NCBI RefSeq assembly: GCF_001011035.1
Contig: NZ_CP011492.1
Coordinates: 3,419,501-3,483,500 of the forward strand
DNA: 64,000 nucleotides
Reading direction: 5' to 3'
DNA from: Streptomyces sp. CNQ-509
Lineage (GTDB): Bacteria; Actinomycetota; Actinomycetes; Streptomycetales; Streptomycetaceae
The notes beneath the pieces were generated by a model. The model made no database searches, was not told where the DNA came from, and worked only from the letters and a program-made list of their open reading frames with translations. Both the position numbers and the translations under genes were made by a program. Below, piece after piece: positions 37,175 through 45,670 of this stretch (position 1 is its first letter; the number at the start of each line of letters is the position of its first letter).

Positions 37175-38397
37175 GCCTCGACACCGCGCCCCGGCTGGAC
37201 GCCGACGGGCTCCTCGACGACCCGCAGACCCGCATCGTCGTCTGCTGCGGCGCCGGCGGCGTCGGCAAGACGACGACGGCCGCCGCCCTCGGCGTACGCG
37301 CCGCGGAGCGCGGCCGCCGCGTCGTGGTACTCACCATCGACCCCGCGAAGCGGCTCGCGCAGTCCATGGGCATCGACGCCCTGGACAACAGCCCGCGGCG
37401 GGTCGACGGCGTGGAAGGGCCCGGCGAGCTGTACGCCATGATGCTCGACATGAAGCGCACCTTCGACGAGATCGTCGAGGCGCACGCGGACGGGGACCGG
37501 GCCAACGCCATCCTGGAGAACCCCTTCTACCAGTCGCTGTCGGCCGGCTTCGCCGGCACGCAGGAGTACATGGCGATGGAGAAGCTGGGCCAGTTGCGGG
37601 CCCGGGACTCCTGGGACCTGATCATCGTGGACACCCCGCCGAGCCGCTCCGCGCTGGACTTCCTGGACGCGCCCAAGCGGCTGGGCTCCTTCCTCGACGG
37701 GCGCTTCATCAGACTGCTGACCGCGCCGGCGAAGGCGGGCGGCCGGGCGGGGATGAAGTTCCTCAACGTCGGGATGTCGATGATGACGGGGACGCTCGGC
37801 AAGCTGCTGGGTGCCTCCCTCCTGCGCGACGTGCAGACGTTCGTCGCGGCGATGGACACCCTCTTCGGCGGCTTCCGCACGCGCGCGGAGGCGACGTACC
37901 GGCTGCTGCAGGCGCCGGGCACGGCCTTCCTGGTGGTGGCGACGCCGGAGCGGGACGCGCTGCGGGAGGCGGCCTATTTTGTCGAACGCCTCGAAGCGGA
38001 CCGGATGCCGCTGGCAGGACTGGTGCTCAACCGGGTGCACGAGAGCGACGCGGCGCAACTGAGCGCGGAGCGGGCGCTGGCGGCGGCCGAGACGCTGGAC
38101 GAGCGGGGCGTGGACGACGCGGGCTCCGGCGCGAAGGGCGCGGGGGCGGCGGATACGGGCGCGGGCACGGGCGGCACGGGCACGGAGGGCGCGGCGGATG
38201 CCGCGGCGCTCCTGCGGCTGCATGCCGAACGGATGCAGGTGCTGGCGCACGAGCGCCGTACGCGGGACCGGTTCGCGGCGCTGCACCCGGAGGTTCCGGT
38301 GACCCAGGTCACCGCGCTCCCGGGGGACGTGCACGACCTCGCGGGGCTACGGGACGTGGCGGAGCTGCTGACGGCGCAGGAGGCGCCGGGCGCGTAG
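37171..38397 (+). CDS. ArsA/GET3-like ATPase, second of a pair
   Basis: 408 residues. Walker A GAGGVGKTTTAAALG near residue 30, LTIDPAKRLAQSMG, and LIIVDTPPSRSALDFLDAP near 155. A hydrophobic Met/Gly segment (MKFLNVGMSMMTGTLGKLLGASLL) may bind membrane or a client helix, as in GET3. A Gly/Ala/Thr linker (GSGAKGAGAADTGAGTGG) interrupts the C-terminal part. Start ATG 37171 sits in the ATGA overlap; a GTG nine bases upstream is in frame but lacks support. It partners with the preceding ATPase and is followed by wblA on the opposite strand. Confidence 0.9.
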   Translation: MSLDTAPRLDADGLLDDPQTRIVVCCGAGGVGKTTTAAALGVRAAERGRRVVVLTIDPAKRLAQSMGIDALDNSPRRVDGVEGPGELYAMMLDMKRTFDEIVEAHADGDRANAILENPFYQSLSAGFAGTQEYMAMEKLGQLRARDSWDLIIVDTPPSRSALDFLDAPKRLGSFLDGRFIRLLTAPAKAGGRAGMKFLNVGMSMMTGTLGKLLGASLLRDVQTFVAAMDTLFGGFRTRAEATYRLLQAPGTAFLVVATPERDALREAAYFVERLEADRMPLAGLVLNRVHESDAAQLSAERALAAAETLDERGVDDAGSGAKGAGAADTGAGTGGTGTEGAADAAALLRLHAERMQVLAHERRTRDRFAALHPEVPVTQVTALPGDVHDLAGLRDVAELLTAQEAPGA

Positions 38398-38563
38398 GCC
38401 GGAGCACGCGTGGGGGAGCGTAGCCGGGGCGTACGGCGCGCGGGCCGCGTCCGGCCCGTAGCGAACGGGCACAGAGGCAACGGGCGCAGAGCGGGGCTTG
38501 CGGCGGACTCACGACGGGCACACAGCAGCCTCACGGCGGGGCCGAGGGCCCCGGAGCCCGGGG

Positions 38564-38920
38564 TCAGCCCGCGGCGACCGGCAGTTCCTCCGCCGCGCGC
38601 AGCGCGTCCTCGTGCAGGGCGCTTTCGTGCAGCGGCGTGCCCGCGCTCTCGTATTCCTCACGTGCCGTCTCCAGCAGTCTGCGCCACGACGTGACCGTCG
38701 GCCGGCGGCGCAGCAGCGCCCGCCGCTCGCGCTCCGTCATGCCGCCCCACACGCCGAACTCGACGCGGTTGTCGAGCGCGTCGGCGAGGCACTCGGTGCG
38801 CACCGGGCATCCGGTGCAGACCGCCTTGGCTCTGTTCTGTGCCGCGCCTTGCACGAACAGTTCGTCCGGATCGGCAGTGCGGCAGGCTGCCTGTGCGCTC
38901 CAGTCGGTAACCCAGCTCAT
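38564..38920 (-). CDS. wblA: WhiB-like regulator WblA
   Basis: 118 residues carrying the four iron-sulfur Cys: AACRTAD (near residue 12), then CTGCPVRTEC, and the WhiB turn GVWGGMTERERR. The sequence closely resembles Streptomyces WblA from memory (MSWVTDWSAQAACRTADPDELFVQGAAQNRAK). WblA represses secondary metabolism and affects sporulation; the mycobacterial counterpart is whiB4 at the same locus. The start at ATG 38920 is preceded by GGAGAGGAC; a 55-residue upstream extension is open but runs through the promoter region. A long (385-base) divergent region separates it from the PBP gene. Confidence 0.93.
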   Translation of the reverse strand: MSWVTDWSAQAACRTADPDELFVQGAAQNRAKAVCTGCPVRTECLADALDNRVEFGVWGGMTERERRALLRRRPTVTSWRRLLETAREEYESAGTPLHESALHEDALRAAEELPVAAG

Positions 38921-39077
38921 GCTGGCGCCGTCCTCTCCCGAATTGAGGCTCCCCCACGGCGGCAAACGGCATATGCACCGTTGCCAGTTGAGGACGTTAC
39001 GGAAGGAGTGCGGCAACGCAACACCCCCGTCAGGCCCAAAGTTGAATGGCCCGAACGGACTATGCGTACGCGGCAGA

Positions 39078-39205
39078 TCACCCACCGGAGTGAGCCCTCC
39101 CCGTCAAGGACAATCCGGGCAAAGCGGGCAGTTCGCCGACTTGCCTTCAGATCTCGGGCGTCACATGTCGTCAATTCGGTCAAGCCTCATCACCCACAGG
39201 AGTGA
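39078..39205. promoter_or_regulatory. Repeated motif in the wblA/PBP divergent region
   Basis: TCACCCACCGGAGTGA (39078-39093) and TCACCCACAGGAGTGA (39190-39205) differ at one of 16 positions, and the match extends to ATCACCCACMGGAGTGARCC. The TCAC...GTGA ends are inverted, so each copy is a partial dyad. One copy is about 160 bases upstream of wblA and the other about 100 bases upstream of the PBP start, so one regulator could serve both. The rest of 38921-39305 is comparatively AT-rich and non-coding. Confidence 0.5.
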
Positions 39206-39305
39206 ACCAACGGGTGAGGTGGACCGTGGCCGGTGGTGATGGCCGAAAACAGAGTAGGCGAACAGACGGGCGGCTGTCCGGGGAATCAGAAGTTAGGGTG
39301 GCCCC

Positions 39306-41573
39306 ATGGCCTACAAGCGCCCGGGTGGCGGACTCACCGCCACGCAGCAAGCCGCGAAGTTCCTCGGCGTCAGCGTCCTCGCCGGCTCCGTGCTCGCGGG
39401 CCTCGCGCTGCCCGCCGCCGGTCTGCTGGGTCTGACGGCCAAGGGCACGGTCGCGGAGTTCGACGATATCCCCGCAGACCTCAAGCGCCCGCCGCTGAGC
39501 CAGAAGACCACGATCCTCGACCGCGAGGGCGGCCACCTGGCCGACGTCTATTCGCGCAACCGCACGGTCGTCGAGTTCGACGACATCGCGCCGGTGATGC
39601 GGCAGGCGATCGTCGCGATCGAGGACGAGCGGTTCTACGAGCACGGGGCCGTCGACCTCCAGGGCATCCTGCGCGCGCTGAACAGCAACGCGCAGTCCGG
39701 CACGGTCTCCGAAGGCGCCTCCACGCTCACCCAGCAGTACGTGAAGAACCTCTTCGTCGAAGAGGCGGGCAACGACGCCCAGAAGGTCGCCGAGGCCACC
39801 CGGCAGACGCTCGGGCGCAAGATCCAGGAGCTGAAGTACGCGATCCAGGTCGAGAAGGAGCTGACCAAGGACGAGATCCTGGAGAACTACCTGAACATCG
39901 CCTTCTTCGGCCAGCAGGCGTACGGCATCGAGGCCGCCGCCGAGCGCTACTTCAGCAAGTCCGCAGACAAGCTGACCCTCGCCGAGTCCGCGATGCTCGC
40001 CGGCATCGTGCAGTCCCCGAGCCGGTACGACCCGATCAACAACCCGGAAGCGGCGGAGAAGCGCCGCAACACCGTGCTGCGGCGCATGGCCGGCAACGAC
40101 AACGTCACCCGGGCCGAGGCCGACAAGGCCATGAAGGAACCGCTGGGCCTCAAGATCAGCGAGCCGCGCAACGGGTGTATCACCGCGGTCAGCGGCGCCG
40201 CGTTCTTCTGCGACTACGTACGCGAAGTGCTGCTCGACGACAAGGGCTTCGGGAAGACGCCCGAGCAGCGGGTCAAGCGCTGGAACCGCGGCGGCCTGAC
40301 CATCCGCACCACGCTCGACCCGGTGGCGCAGAAGTCCGCCAGCGAGTCGATCAAGAGCCACGTCTACCAGGACGACGCCGTCGCCACCGCCGTGACCATG
40401 GTGGAGCCCGGCACCGGCAAGATCCGCGCGATGGGGCAGTCCAGGCCGTACGGCTCGGGCAAGAACGAGTTGATGATCAACCTGTCCGTGGAGAAGTCCA
40501 TGAACGGGTCCAACTACGGCTTCCAGGTCGGCTCCACCTTCAAGCCGCTCACCGCCGCGGCGGCGCTGGAGAAGGGCGTGCCGAACACGAAGGTGTACCC
40601 GTCGCCGAACGAGATGCCGTATCCGAGCCCGGTGGAGACGTGCGAGGACGGCAAGGACTGGGTGAACACCGAGGGCTCCGAAGTCGCGAACGAGACGGAG
40701 GAGGAGGTCGGCCCGTACAGCATGCGCGAGGCCACCGCCAAGTCCATCAACACCTACTTCGTCGACCTCATCTCGGAGATCGGCATCTGCCCGGTCAAGG
40801 AACTGGCGCAGAGCATGGGCGTCCACCGGGGCGACGGCAAGGATCTGGAGGAGTCCCCCTCGCTCACCCTCGGCGGCCAGACCATCGCGCCGCTGGCGAT
40901 GGCCAACGCCTACGCGACCTTCGCCAACCGCGGCGAGTACTGCAGCCCGGTCGCCATCGAGTCGATCAAGGACGCGAAGGGCAAGAAGGTCCCGGTGCCG
41001 AAGACGCAGTGCAAGCGCGTCATGTCGGAGAAGACGGCCGGCACGATAAACACCCTGCTGTCGGGCGTCGTCGAGGACGGCACCGGCAAGGAGGCGGGGC
41101 TGACCGGGCGGGACAACGCGGGCAAGACCGGCACGACGGACGAGCGGAAGGCCGCCTGGTTCGTCGGCTACACCGCGGACCTCGCCGGCGCAGTGTGGGT
41201 CGGCGGGCCGCTGGACGACGTCTCCATGGAGAACATCCAGATCGGCCCCACGTATCACGACCGCGTCTTCGGCGGCGCGGTCCCCGGCCCGATCTGGCGC
41301 GACGCCATGGACGGCGCCCTGGCGGGCAAGACCTCGCCCGAGCTGTACAAGGTCCCGGTGCCGGTGGACCGCCCCGACAAGGGCAAGGGCGACGATGACG
41401 ACGAAGACGACGAGGACAAGCCGGAGAACCCGCTGGGCGGCCTCCTCGGAGGCAGCAACGGCAACGGCGGCGGGAACGGCGGCGGTGGCCCCGGCGGCGG
41501 CACGCTCGACGGGGGCTCGCTGGACGGCGGCTGGTCGGACGGCGGAAACGGCGGCTGGCCGGACGGCAGGTGA
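39306..41573 (+). CDS. Bifunctional class A penicillin-binding protein
   Basis: 755 residues. One membrane anchor near residues 20-45, a glycosyltransferase domain with catalytic Glu in IEDERFYEHGAVD (near 105) and the EGASTLTQQYVKNLF motif, and a transpeptidase domain with GSTFKP (STFK, Ser near 415), KSIN (SxN near 480) and KTGTT (near 610). The C-terminal ~90 residues are acidic (DDDDEDDED), then Gly/Asn/Asp-rich, probably a disordered wall-spanning tail. It polymerises and cross-links peptidoglycan. The position next to a whiB gene matches ponA2 in mycobacteria. The start at ATG 39306 fits the divergent promoter layout. Confidence 0.95.
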   Translation: MAYKRPGGGLTATQQAAKFLGVSVLAGSVLAGLALPAAGLLGLTAKGTVAEFDDIPADLKRPPLSQKTTILDREGGHLADVYSRNRTVVEFDDIAPVMRQAIVAIEDERFYEHGAVDLQGILRALNSNAQSGTVSEGASTLTQQYVKNLFVEEAGNDAQKVAEATRQTLGRKIQELKYAIQVEKELTKDEILENYLNIAFFGQQAYGIEAAAERYFSKSADKLTLAESAMLAGIVQSPSRYDPINNPEAAEKRRNTVLRRMAGNDNVTRAEADKAMKEPLGLKISEPRNGCITAVSGAAFFCDYVREVLLDDKGFGKTPEQRVKRWNRGGLTIRTTLDPVAQKSASESIKSHVYQDDAVATAVTMVEPGTGKIRAMGQSRPYGSGKNELMINLSVEKSMNGSNYGFQVGSTFKPLTAAAALEKGVPNTKVYPSPNEMPYPSPVETCEDGKDWVNTEGSEVANETEEEVGPYSMREATAKSINTYFVDLISEIGICPVKELAQSMGVHRGDGKDLEESPSLTLGGQTIAPLAMANAYATFANRGEYCSPVAIESIKDAKGKKVPVPKTQCKRVMSEKTAGTINTLLSGVVEDGTGKEAGLTGRDNAGKTGTTDERKAAWFVGYTADLAGAVWVGGPLDDVSMENIQIGPTYHDRVFGGAVPGPIWRDAMDGALAGKTSPELYKVPVPVDRPDKGKGDDDDEDDEDKPENPLGGLLGGSNGNGGGNGGGGPGGGTLDGGSLDGGWSDGGNGGWPDGR

Positions 41574-41642
41574 CGGGGGAGGCCGGTCACCGAGGCCGGA
41601 GAGCCCCCGTACCCCGGCCTCAGCCCCGGTGGCCCGAGACGG

Positions 41643-42110
41643 TCACCCCTGACCGAGGGCGCGCTTGACCGCGGCGGCCACGCGCCCGCCCTCGGCCCGG
41701 CCCGCGACCTTGGGGTTCACGATCTTCATCACGGCCCCCATCGCCCGCGGCCCCTCGGCCCCGCCGGCCTTCGCCTCGGCGACGGCCTCGCCGACCAGGG
41801 CGGCCAGCTCCTCGTCGCCGAGCTGTTTCGGCAGGTAGTCCGCGAGCACCTCGCCCTCGGCGCGCTCCCGCTCGGCGGACTCCGTACGGCCACCCTGCGC
41901 GAATGCCTCCGCGGCCTCGCGCCGCTTCTTGGCCTCGCGGGTGATCACCTTCAGCACCTCGTCGTCGGAGAGGACGCGCGCCTCCTTCCCCGCGACCTCC
42001 TCCTTCGTGATCGCGGTGAGCGTCATACGGAGGGTGGCGGCGCGCAGCTCGTCCCGGCCCTTGATCGCGGCCGTGAGGTCGTCCTGCAGCTTCGACTTGA
42101 GCGTGGTCAT
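41643..42110 (-). CDS. GatB/YqeY-domain protein
   Basis: 155 residues: MTTLKSKLQDDLTAAIKGRDELRAATLRMTLTAI, then KRREAAEAFAQGGRTESAERERAEGEVLADYLPKQL and GAVMKIVNPKVAGRAEGGRVAAAVKRAL. This is the YqeY family, homologous to the tRNA-binding tail of GatB. It may bind tRNA or act in amidotransferase-related metabolism, but no clear role is known. Start ATG 42110 is preferred to a longer reading because the family begins there. Convergent with the PBP gene (69-base gap) and divergent from the phosphatase gene. Confidence 0.92.
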   Translation of the reverse strand: MTTLKSKLQDDLTAAIKGRDELRAATLRMTLTAITKEEVAGKEARVLSDDEVLKVITREAKKRREAAEAFAQGGRTESAERERAEGEVLADYLPKQLGDEELAALVGEAVAEAKAGGAEGPRAMGAVMKIVNPKVAGRAEGGRVAAAVKRALGQG

Positions 42111-42204
42111 GCCCGGAGTCTCCCATGCCGCGGCGACACCGCGCGGACGCCGCGGGATCCGGCCCCTGGCCACCTTCACCCCGCGCCTCTGCGACGATAG
42201 GAGA

Positions 42205-43176
42205 ATGCGCGCGCGATACGGAGTGCCCCTGGGTCTGGCCGCTCTCTCGGCCGGCGGCGTCGCCTACGCGGCCGTGGTCGAACCCCGCGCCTTCCGGGTC
42301 CGCCGGGTCACCGTCCCCGTACTGCCGGAAGGCATGCACCCGCTGCGCATCCTGCAGATCTCGGACATCCACATGGTCTCGGGCCAGCAGGCCAAGCGCC
42401 GCTGGCTGCAGTCGCTGGCGGGCCTGCGGCCCGACCTGGTGGTGAACACGGGCGACAACCTGTCGGACCCCGACGCGGTGCCGGAGCTGCTGGACGCGCT
42501 GGGCCCGCTGATGGAGTTCCCCGGGACGTACGTCTTCGGCTCGAACGACTACTACGCGCCCACGTTCCGTAACCCCGGCCGCTACCTGATCGAGAAGGCC
42601 CGCGGCATACACGGTCTCAACGGCCGCGACCGCCTCCGCCACAACGTCCCCCGCAACCCCTGGGAGGGCATGCGCGACGCCTTCGACGCGGCGGGATGGG
42701 TGGGCCTGGACAACAGCCGCGGCCGGCTGAAGCTGGACAGCGGCGCGGTCCTGGGCCTGACGGGCCTGGACGACCCGCACATCAAGCACGACCGCTACAC
42801 GGCGGTCGCCGGCGGCCCCGACCCGGACGCGGACTTCTCCCTCGCCCTGGTCCACGCCCCGTACCTACGCGTCCTCGACGCCTTCACCGCCGACGGCTAC
42901 CCCCTGATCCTCGCCGGCCACACCCACGGCGGCCAGCTCTGCATCCCCTTCTACGGCGCCCTGGTGACCAACTGCGACCTGGACACCAACCGCGTCAAGG
43001 GCCTCTCCACCCACACCGCAGGATCCCGCCGCTCCGCCCTCCACGTCTCCGCCGGCTGCGGCGCCAACCGCTACACCCCCTTCCGCTTCGCCTGCCCCCC
43101 GGAAGCCACCCTCCTCACCCTCACCCCCACCTCCGGAAACGAATTTCACCCGACCCGCCCGGGTGGGCTACAGTAG
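42205..43176 (+). CDS. Membrane-anchored metallophosphoesterase
   Basis: 323 residues. An N-terminal hydrophobic segment ([21 protein letters not shown]) probably anchors or exports it. The calcineurin-like motifs follow in order: ISDIHMVS (near residue 55), VNTGDNLSD (near 83), FGSNDYY in place of GNHD (near 115), LVHAPYL and LAGHTHGGQ (near 245). This is the YkuE/TMEM62-like group; Rv3683 is the counterpart next to ponA2. The substrate may be a phospholipid or nucleotide. GNHD is changed to GSND as in related actinobacterial members. RBS AGGAG is immediately before the ATG. It ends 12 bases before tRNA-Pro. Confidence 0.9.
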   Translation: MRARYGVPLGLAALSAGGVAYAAVVEPRAFRVRRVTVPVLPEGMHPLRILQISDIHMVSGQQAKRRWLQSLAGLRPDLVVNTGDNLSDPDAVPELLDALGPLMEFPGTYVFGSNDYYAPTFRNPGRYLIEKARGIHGLNGRDRLRHNVPRNPWEGMRDAFDAAGWVGLDNSRGRLKLDSGAVLGLTGLDDPHIKHDRYTAVAGGPDPDADFSLALVHAPYLRVLDAFTADGYPLILAGHTHGGQLCIPFYGALVTNCDLDTNRVKGLSTHTAGSRRSALHVSAGCGANRYTPFRFACPPEATLLTLTPTSGNEFHPTRPGGLQ

Positions 43177-43188
43177 TCCTCGCAGTCA

Positions 43189-43262
43189 CGGGGTGTGGCG
43201 CAGCTTGGCAGCGCGCTTCGTTCGGGACGAAGAGGTCGTGGGTTCAAATCCCGCCACCCCGA
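43189..43262 (+). tRNA. tRNA-Pro (anticodon CGG)
   Basis: 74 bases. Acceptor stem CGGGGTG (43189-43195) pairs with CACCCCG (43255-43261), discriminator A. Anticodon arm CTTCG-TTCGGGA-CGAAG gives CGG; T arm GTGGG-TTCAAAT-CCCGC. CCA is not encoded. It is the integration target of the island: from 43215 onward its sequence is duplicated at 51926. Confidence 0.97.
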
Positions 43263-43320
43263 CAGCAAAGCACCAGGTCAGGGGCTTGATCCGTTTGATG
43301 GATCGGGCCCCTGAGTGGTT
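43215..43320 (+). repeat. attL-side direct repeat
   Basis: 106 bases, from the anticodon stem of tRNA-Pro through the T arm, acceptor stem and a terminator hairpin, repeated at 51926-52031 with a single mismatch (43294 T, 52005 C) that falls in the hairpin loop. Left boundary of the integrated element. Confidence 0.9.
43280..43312 (+). terminator. tRNA-Pro terminator hairpin
   Basis: AGGGGCTTGATCC (43280-43292) pairs with GGATCGGGCCCCT (43300-43312), 13 bp with two G-U pairs, around a seven-base loop. It is preserved in the right-hand repeat (51991-52023), where the only change is in the loop, so the element restores the terminator at both junctions. Confidence 0.75.
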
Positions 43321-43334
43321 CCTGGAGATCGCTT

Positions 43335-43358
43335 GGGAGAAATCTGGGAAAAGATCTT
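43335..43358 (+). repeat. Inner 24-bp repeat, left copy
   Basis: A 24-base sequence reading GGGAGAAATCTGGGAAAAG and then ATCTT; it recurs with two differences at 51808-51831, in the same orientation and inside the right boundary. In the excised circle the two copies would flank the attachment core, so they may be arm-type integrase sites or vestiges of an integrase gene end. The rest of 43359-43505 holds nothing else recognisable. Confidence 0.5.
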
Positions 43359-43505
43359 GGTCGGCTTCTCCCGGGAGCAGTCTCCAGGGCCGCAGGAACA
43401 GCGGCGCTCACGCGCCCCTGGACCTGCGCATTCGCGAATCCAGGGCTCGTAGCCGACCAGGAACACCGCGGCGGGCCGCCCCAACGGTCGTGAGGAACAC
43501 CGCAC

Positions 43506-44186
43506 ATGGCAGGTCATCGCGCAACGCCTCCCCGCGACCACGCCCGTGCACTCGCCCGGCGGGTACGTGCGTTGCGGGAGGACCGCGGGTGGTCGCGTGA
43601 ACGACTGGCCAAGGAAGCGGGCATTGCCGTCGGGACGCTGGGCCGTCTGGAGAGCGAGGGGTCGATCCAGCCAGGTTTCTTCACTGTCGGCGCTGTGGCC
43701 GAGGCTCTTGCGGTCTCCCTCGACGATCTCTTCCAGGCGGCCCAGGTCACGCCCGGTCTCTGGTCAGCCGGATACGAAGGACGCGACATCGACTCGTTCG
43801 TCGCCGCGCTCGTCGACAGCCGTGTCAGCGTCGTGGCGGACGTACGGCTCACCCCGATCAGCCGCAAGAAGGGCTTCAGCAAGACGCGCCTCAAGGAGGC
43901 CCTGGCCGAGGCCGGTATCGAGTACACACACCTGCGTGGCCTGGGCAACCCGAAGGACAACCGGGAGCCCTTCTGGGACGGCCGCGTCGAAGTGGGTCGG
44001 GCACGCTTCCGCAGCCTTCTGCGGTCCGACGAAGCCCAGGCCGACCTTGACCGCCTGGCGGAGCACGCCCAAGCATCGCGGGTCGCGGTGCTGTGCTTCG
44101 AGAAGGACGAGAGCCGCTGCCACCGACAGGTCGTGCTGGAGGCGATCGGGAACCGAGTCTCGGTCCCCGTAAACCCCCTGGCCTGA
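43506..44186 (+). CDS. HTH-DUF488 fusion protein
   Basis: 226 residues. Residues ~12-80 are an XRE-type helix-turn-helix (RVRALREDRGWSRERLAKEAGIAVGTLGRLESEG). Residues ~85-222 are a DUF488 domain: SAGYEGRDIDSFVAALVDSRVSVVADVRLTPISRKKGFSKTRL, then THLRGLGNPKDNREPFW and a Cys-containing VLCFEKDESRCHRQVVLEAI. DUF488 has no established activity; its conserved Asp/Arg and CxxxxxxxCHR features suggest nucleotide or nucleic-acid binding. Fusion to an HTH is uncommon and suggests DNA targeting or autoregulation. It is the first gene inside the island, in the same direction as all other island genes. RBS GAGGAA is ten bases upstream. Confidence 0.85.
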   Translation: MAGHRATPPRDHARALARRVRALREDRGWSRERLAKEAGIAVGTLGRLESEGSIQPGFFTVGAVAEALAVSLDDLFQAAQVTPGLWSAGYEGRDIDSFVAALVDSRVSVVADVRLTPISRKKGFSKTRLKEALAEAGIEYTHLRGLGNPKDNREPFWDGRVEVGRARFRSLLRSDEAQADLDRLAEHAQASRVAVLCFEKDESRCHRQVVLEAIGNRVSVPVNPLA

Positions 44187-44274
44187 CTTCGCCCCCGGCT
44201 TCCGCAGGCGCCCTTGCCAGCAGTACATGCCTCTCTTCCGATCGAATTGGGGAGACGGCTGGAGGGGGCACGCC

Positions 44275-45094
44275 ATGGTGTCGTCGGCATTCGGGAAACG
44301 GCAGCGCGCACGGATCATGATCACGGTCAAGACGTATCCGGAGCTGTCCAACAAGTACCGTGAGACAAGTTGCGTGGCCGGCATGCGAACCGCAGCACGT
44401 ACGGCTCTTCCCAGTGCCCTTCCGGCTGCTGAGTGAGGATGCTCAGTTCTCCAAGTATTCGATCATCGAAGTCGACGTCGAGCCGCACCGCCCGGAGCGG
44501 GACTCCCGCCCGGAGAGTCTCCGACCCGACCTCGATACGTTGGGGATCGTCGGTGAGGTGCCGTCAGACGGCGGCTGGAAGGAGCGGTACAGGTACGTCG
44601 AGCCGCTGGTCGCTCCCTCCCTCTGCGCCATCAAACGCGACCAGGAAAGGCGAGGAACCTCCCTCGGCGTCTTCCGCCCCGCCGAGATCACCCGCTTCCG
44701 ACTGGAGCCAGCCGAACCCTGGTCCGTCTCCAAGGCCGCATTGGCAGACCAAATCGACCTGTTCGAACAGGAACTGAACCCGCTGGACTGGGTACCGCTC
44801 GACCTCCGCTACAGCTTCCGCTGTACCGACGACGACTGCCCGACCCACGACATGGCCCTGAAGGACTGGGAGGCCGGCCAGTCGTACCGCAAGTTCCTCC
44901 GCAAGTACGGCGAGCACGGGGTCCGTGATGCGCTGCGCGAGCGGTGGCACACCCGGACGTGTGCCCCGAACAGGGCCGTGCACTTCTTCGTCGGCAACAT
45001 CGCGGCCCACCCCAAGACCTTCATGCTCCTAGCCGTCTTCTACCCGGAGCGCAAGGTCGTCGAGTACGTGCAGGACAGTCTGTTCGGTGAGTGA
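44275..45094 (+). pseudogene. DUF488-associated hypothetical protein, frameshifted
   Basis: ATG 44275 has an excellent ribosome site (GGAGGGGG six bases upstream) and encodes MVSSAFGKRQRARIMITVKTYPELSNKYRETSCVAGMRT before the frame runs to TGA at 44434. The apparent continuation (EPQHVRLFPVPFRLLSEDAQFSKYSIIEVDVEP to the stop at 45094) is in another frame whose only start, GTG 44360, has no ribosome site. A one-base deletion (or two-base insertion) near 44395 would give a single ~270-residue protein, and similar proteins read through this point in my memory of DUF488 neighbourhoods. The C-terminal part has a Cys pair (FRCTDDDCPTHDMALKDWEAGQSYRKF) suggesting metal binding. Mutation, sequencing error or recoding are all possible. 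Confidence 0.65.
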
Positions 45095-45630
45095 CGCTGG
45101 CCAGTCATAGATTCAGGCGGGCTTAAGGGAGCCGTACCAGCAACTGCTCACGCGGTGCGCCGCTCTTCACTGGACCGCATGAGCGTGCCACCTGCGAACA
45201 GGCCGTCCGGGACGCACCGTAAGCGAGACACCCTTCGGCCGCTGATCGAGACCGTGCGGCTCCGATGCAAGGCGGCGCTGGCCCACGCTCGCCACCACAG
45301 CCACAGCGGTCCTGACAGCACTTCCCCGCGGCCATCACCACCCACGCCGCTGGCAACCACGAACGACACGGTTTCTGAAGGCACGGTGTTCATGGACGCC
45401 GCCTCCCTCCCCGCCGACGAGCTGCGTGGCCTCGACCAGCCGTTCCGGATCTGAACCAGCAACGCCCCAACAGCCGGCCGTCCTCCTCGAACGCAGTACC
45501 CGTTCCCGACCGCTTTGAGGCAACACCCATCCAGCAGGCCACGATCTGCCCGCACCTGACTGCGGAGCGGCCGGCGAGTTGAGCGCTCGGTGCCCCTCCG
45601 CCATACGGCACCAGCACCGCCGCATCCCTC
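45095..45630. other. Island spacer, mostly without confident genes
   Basis: 536 bases between the DUF488 pair and the NrtR operon. It holds one possible small gene (45182-45454, listed separately). No hairpin terminator, repeat or tRNA is evident. Opposing readings on the minus strand have no family resemblance. The sequence becomes more AT-rich toward the operator at 45631. Confidence 0.4.
45182..45454 (+). CDS. Possible small hypothetical protein (90 residues)
   Basis: MSVPPANRPSGTHRKRDTLRP... with a basic, His-rich middle (ALAHARHHSHSG) and an ordered-looking acidic end (EGTVFMDAASLPADELRGLDQPFRI). Third-position GC is high in the last 90 bases. There is no clear ribosome site and no recognised family; it could be the degraded end of a larger gene. 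Same strand as its neighbours. Confidence 0.3.
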   Translation, partial: SVPPANRPSGTHRKRDTLRPLIETVRLRCKAALAHARHHSHSGPDSTSPRPSPPTPLATTNDTVSEGTVFMDAASLPADELRGLDQPFRI

Positions 45631-45663
45631 TTCTTGTCAAACTGACAAGAAACCAAGTACCGT
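45631..45663 (+). promoter_or_regulatory. Promoter with overlapping 21-bp operator, apparently leaderless
   Basis: TTCTTGTCA (45631-45639), the spacer AAC and TGACAAGAA (45643-45651) make a perfect palindrome with 9-bp arms. TTGTCA at 45634-45639 serves as -35, TACCGT at 45658-45663 as -10, 18 bases apart. Transcription should begin seven or eight bases later, at or next to the ATG (45671), leaving no room for a ribosome site. A regulator bound here would block RNA polymerase directly. The following gene encodes a suitable NrtR-like regulator. Confidence 0.65.
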
Positions 45664-45670
45664 AAGACGC

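Noticed and set aside
39233..41398. A 721-codon open frame overlapping the PBP gene in another plus frame
   Set aside because: Arg/Gly/Ala-rich with no domain; the PBP frame has all catalytic motifs.
44360..45094. Independent gene starting at GTG 44360
   Set aside because: It has no ribosome site, and the well-initiated frame at 44275 encodes the likely N-terminus of the same protein.
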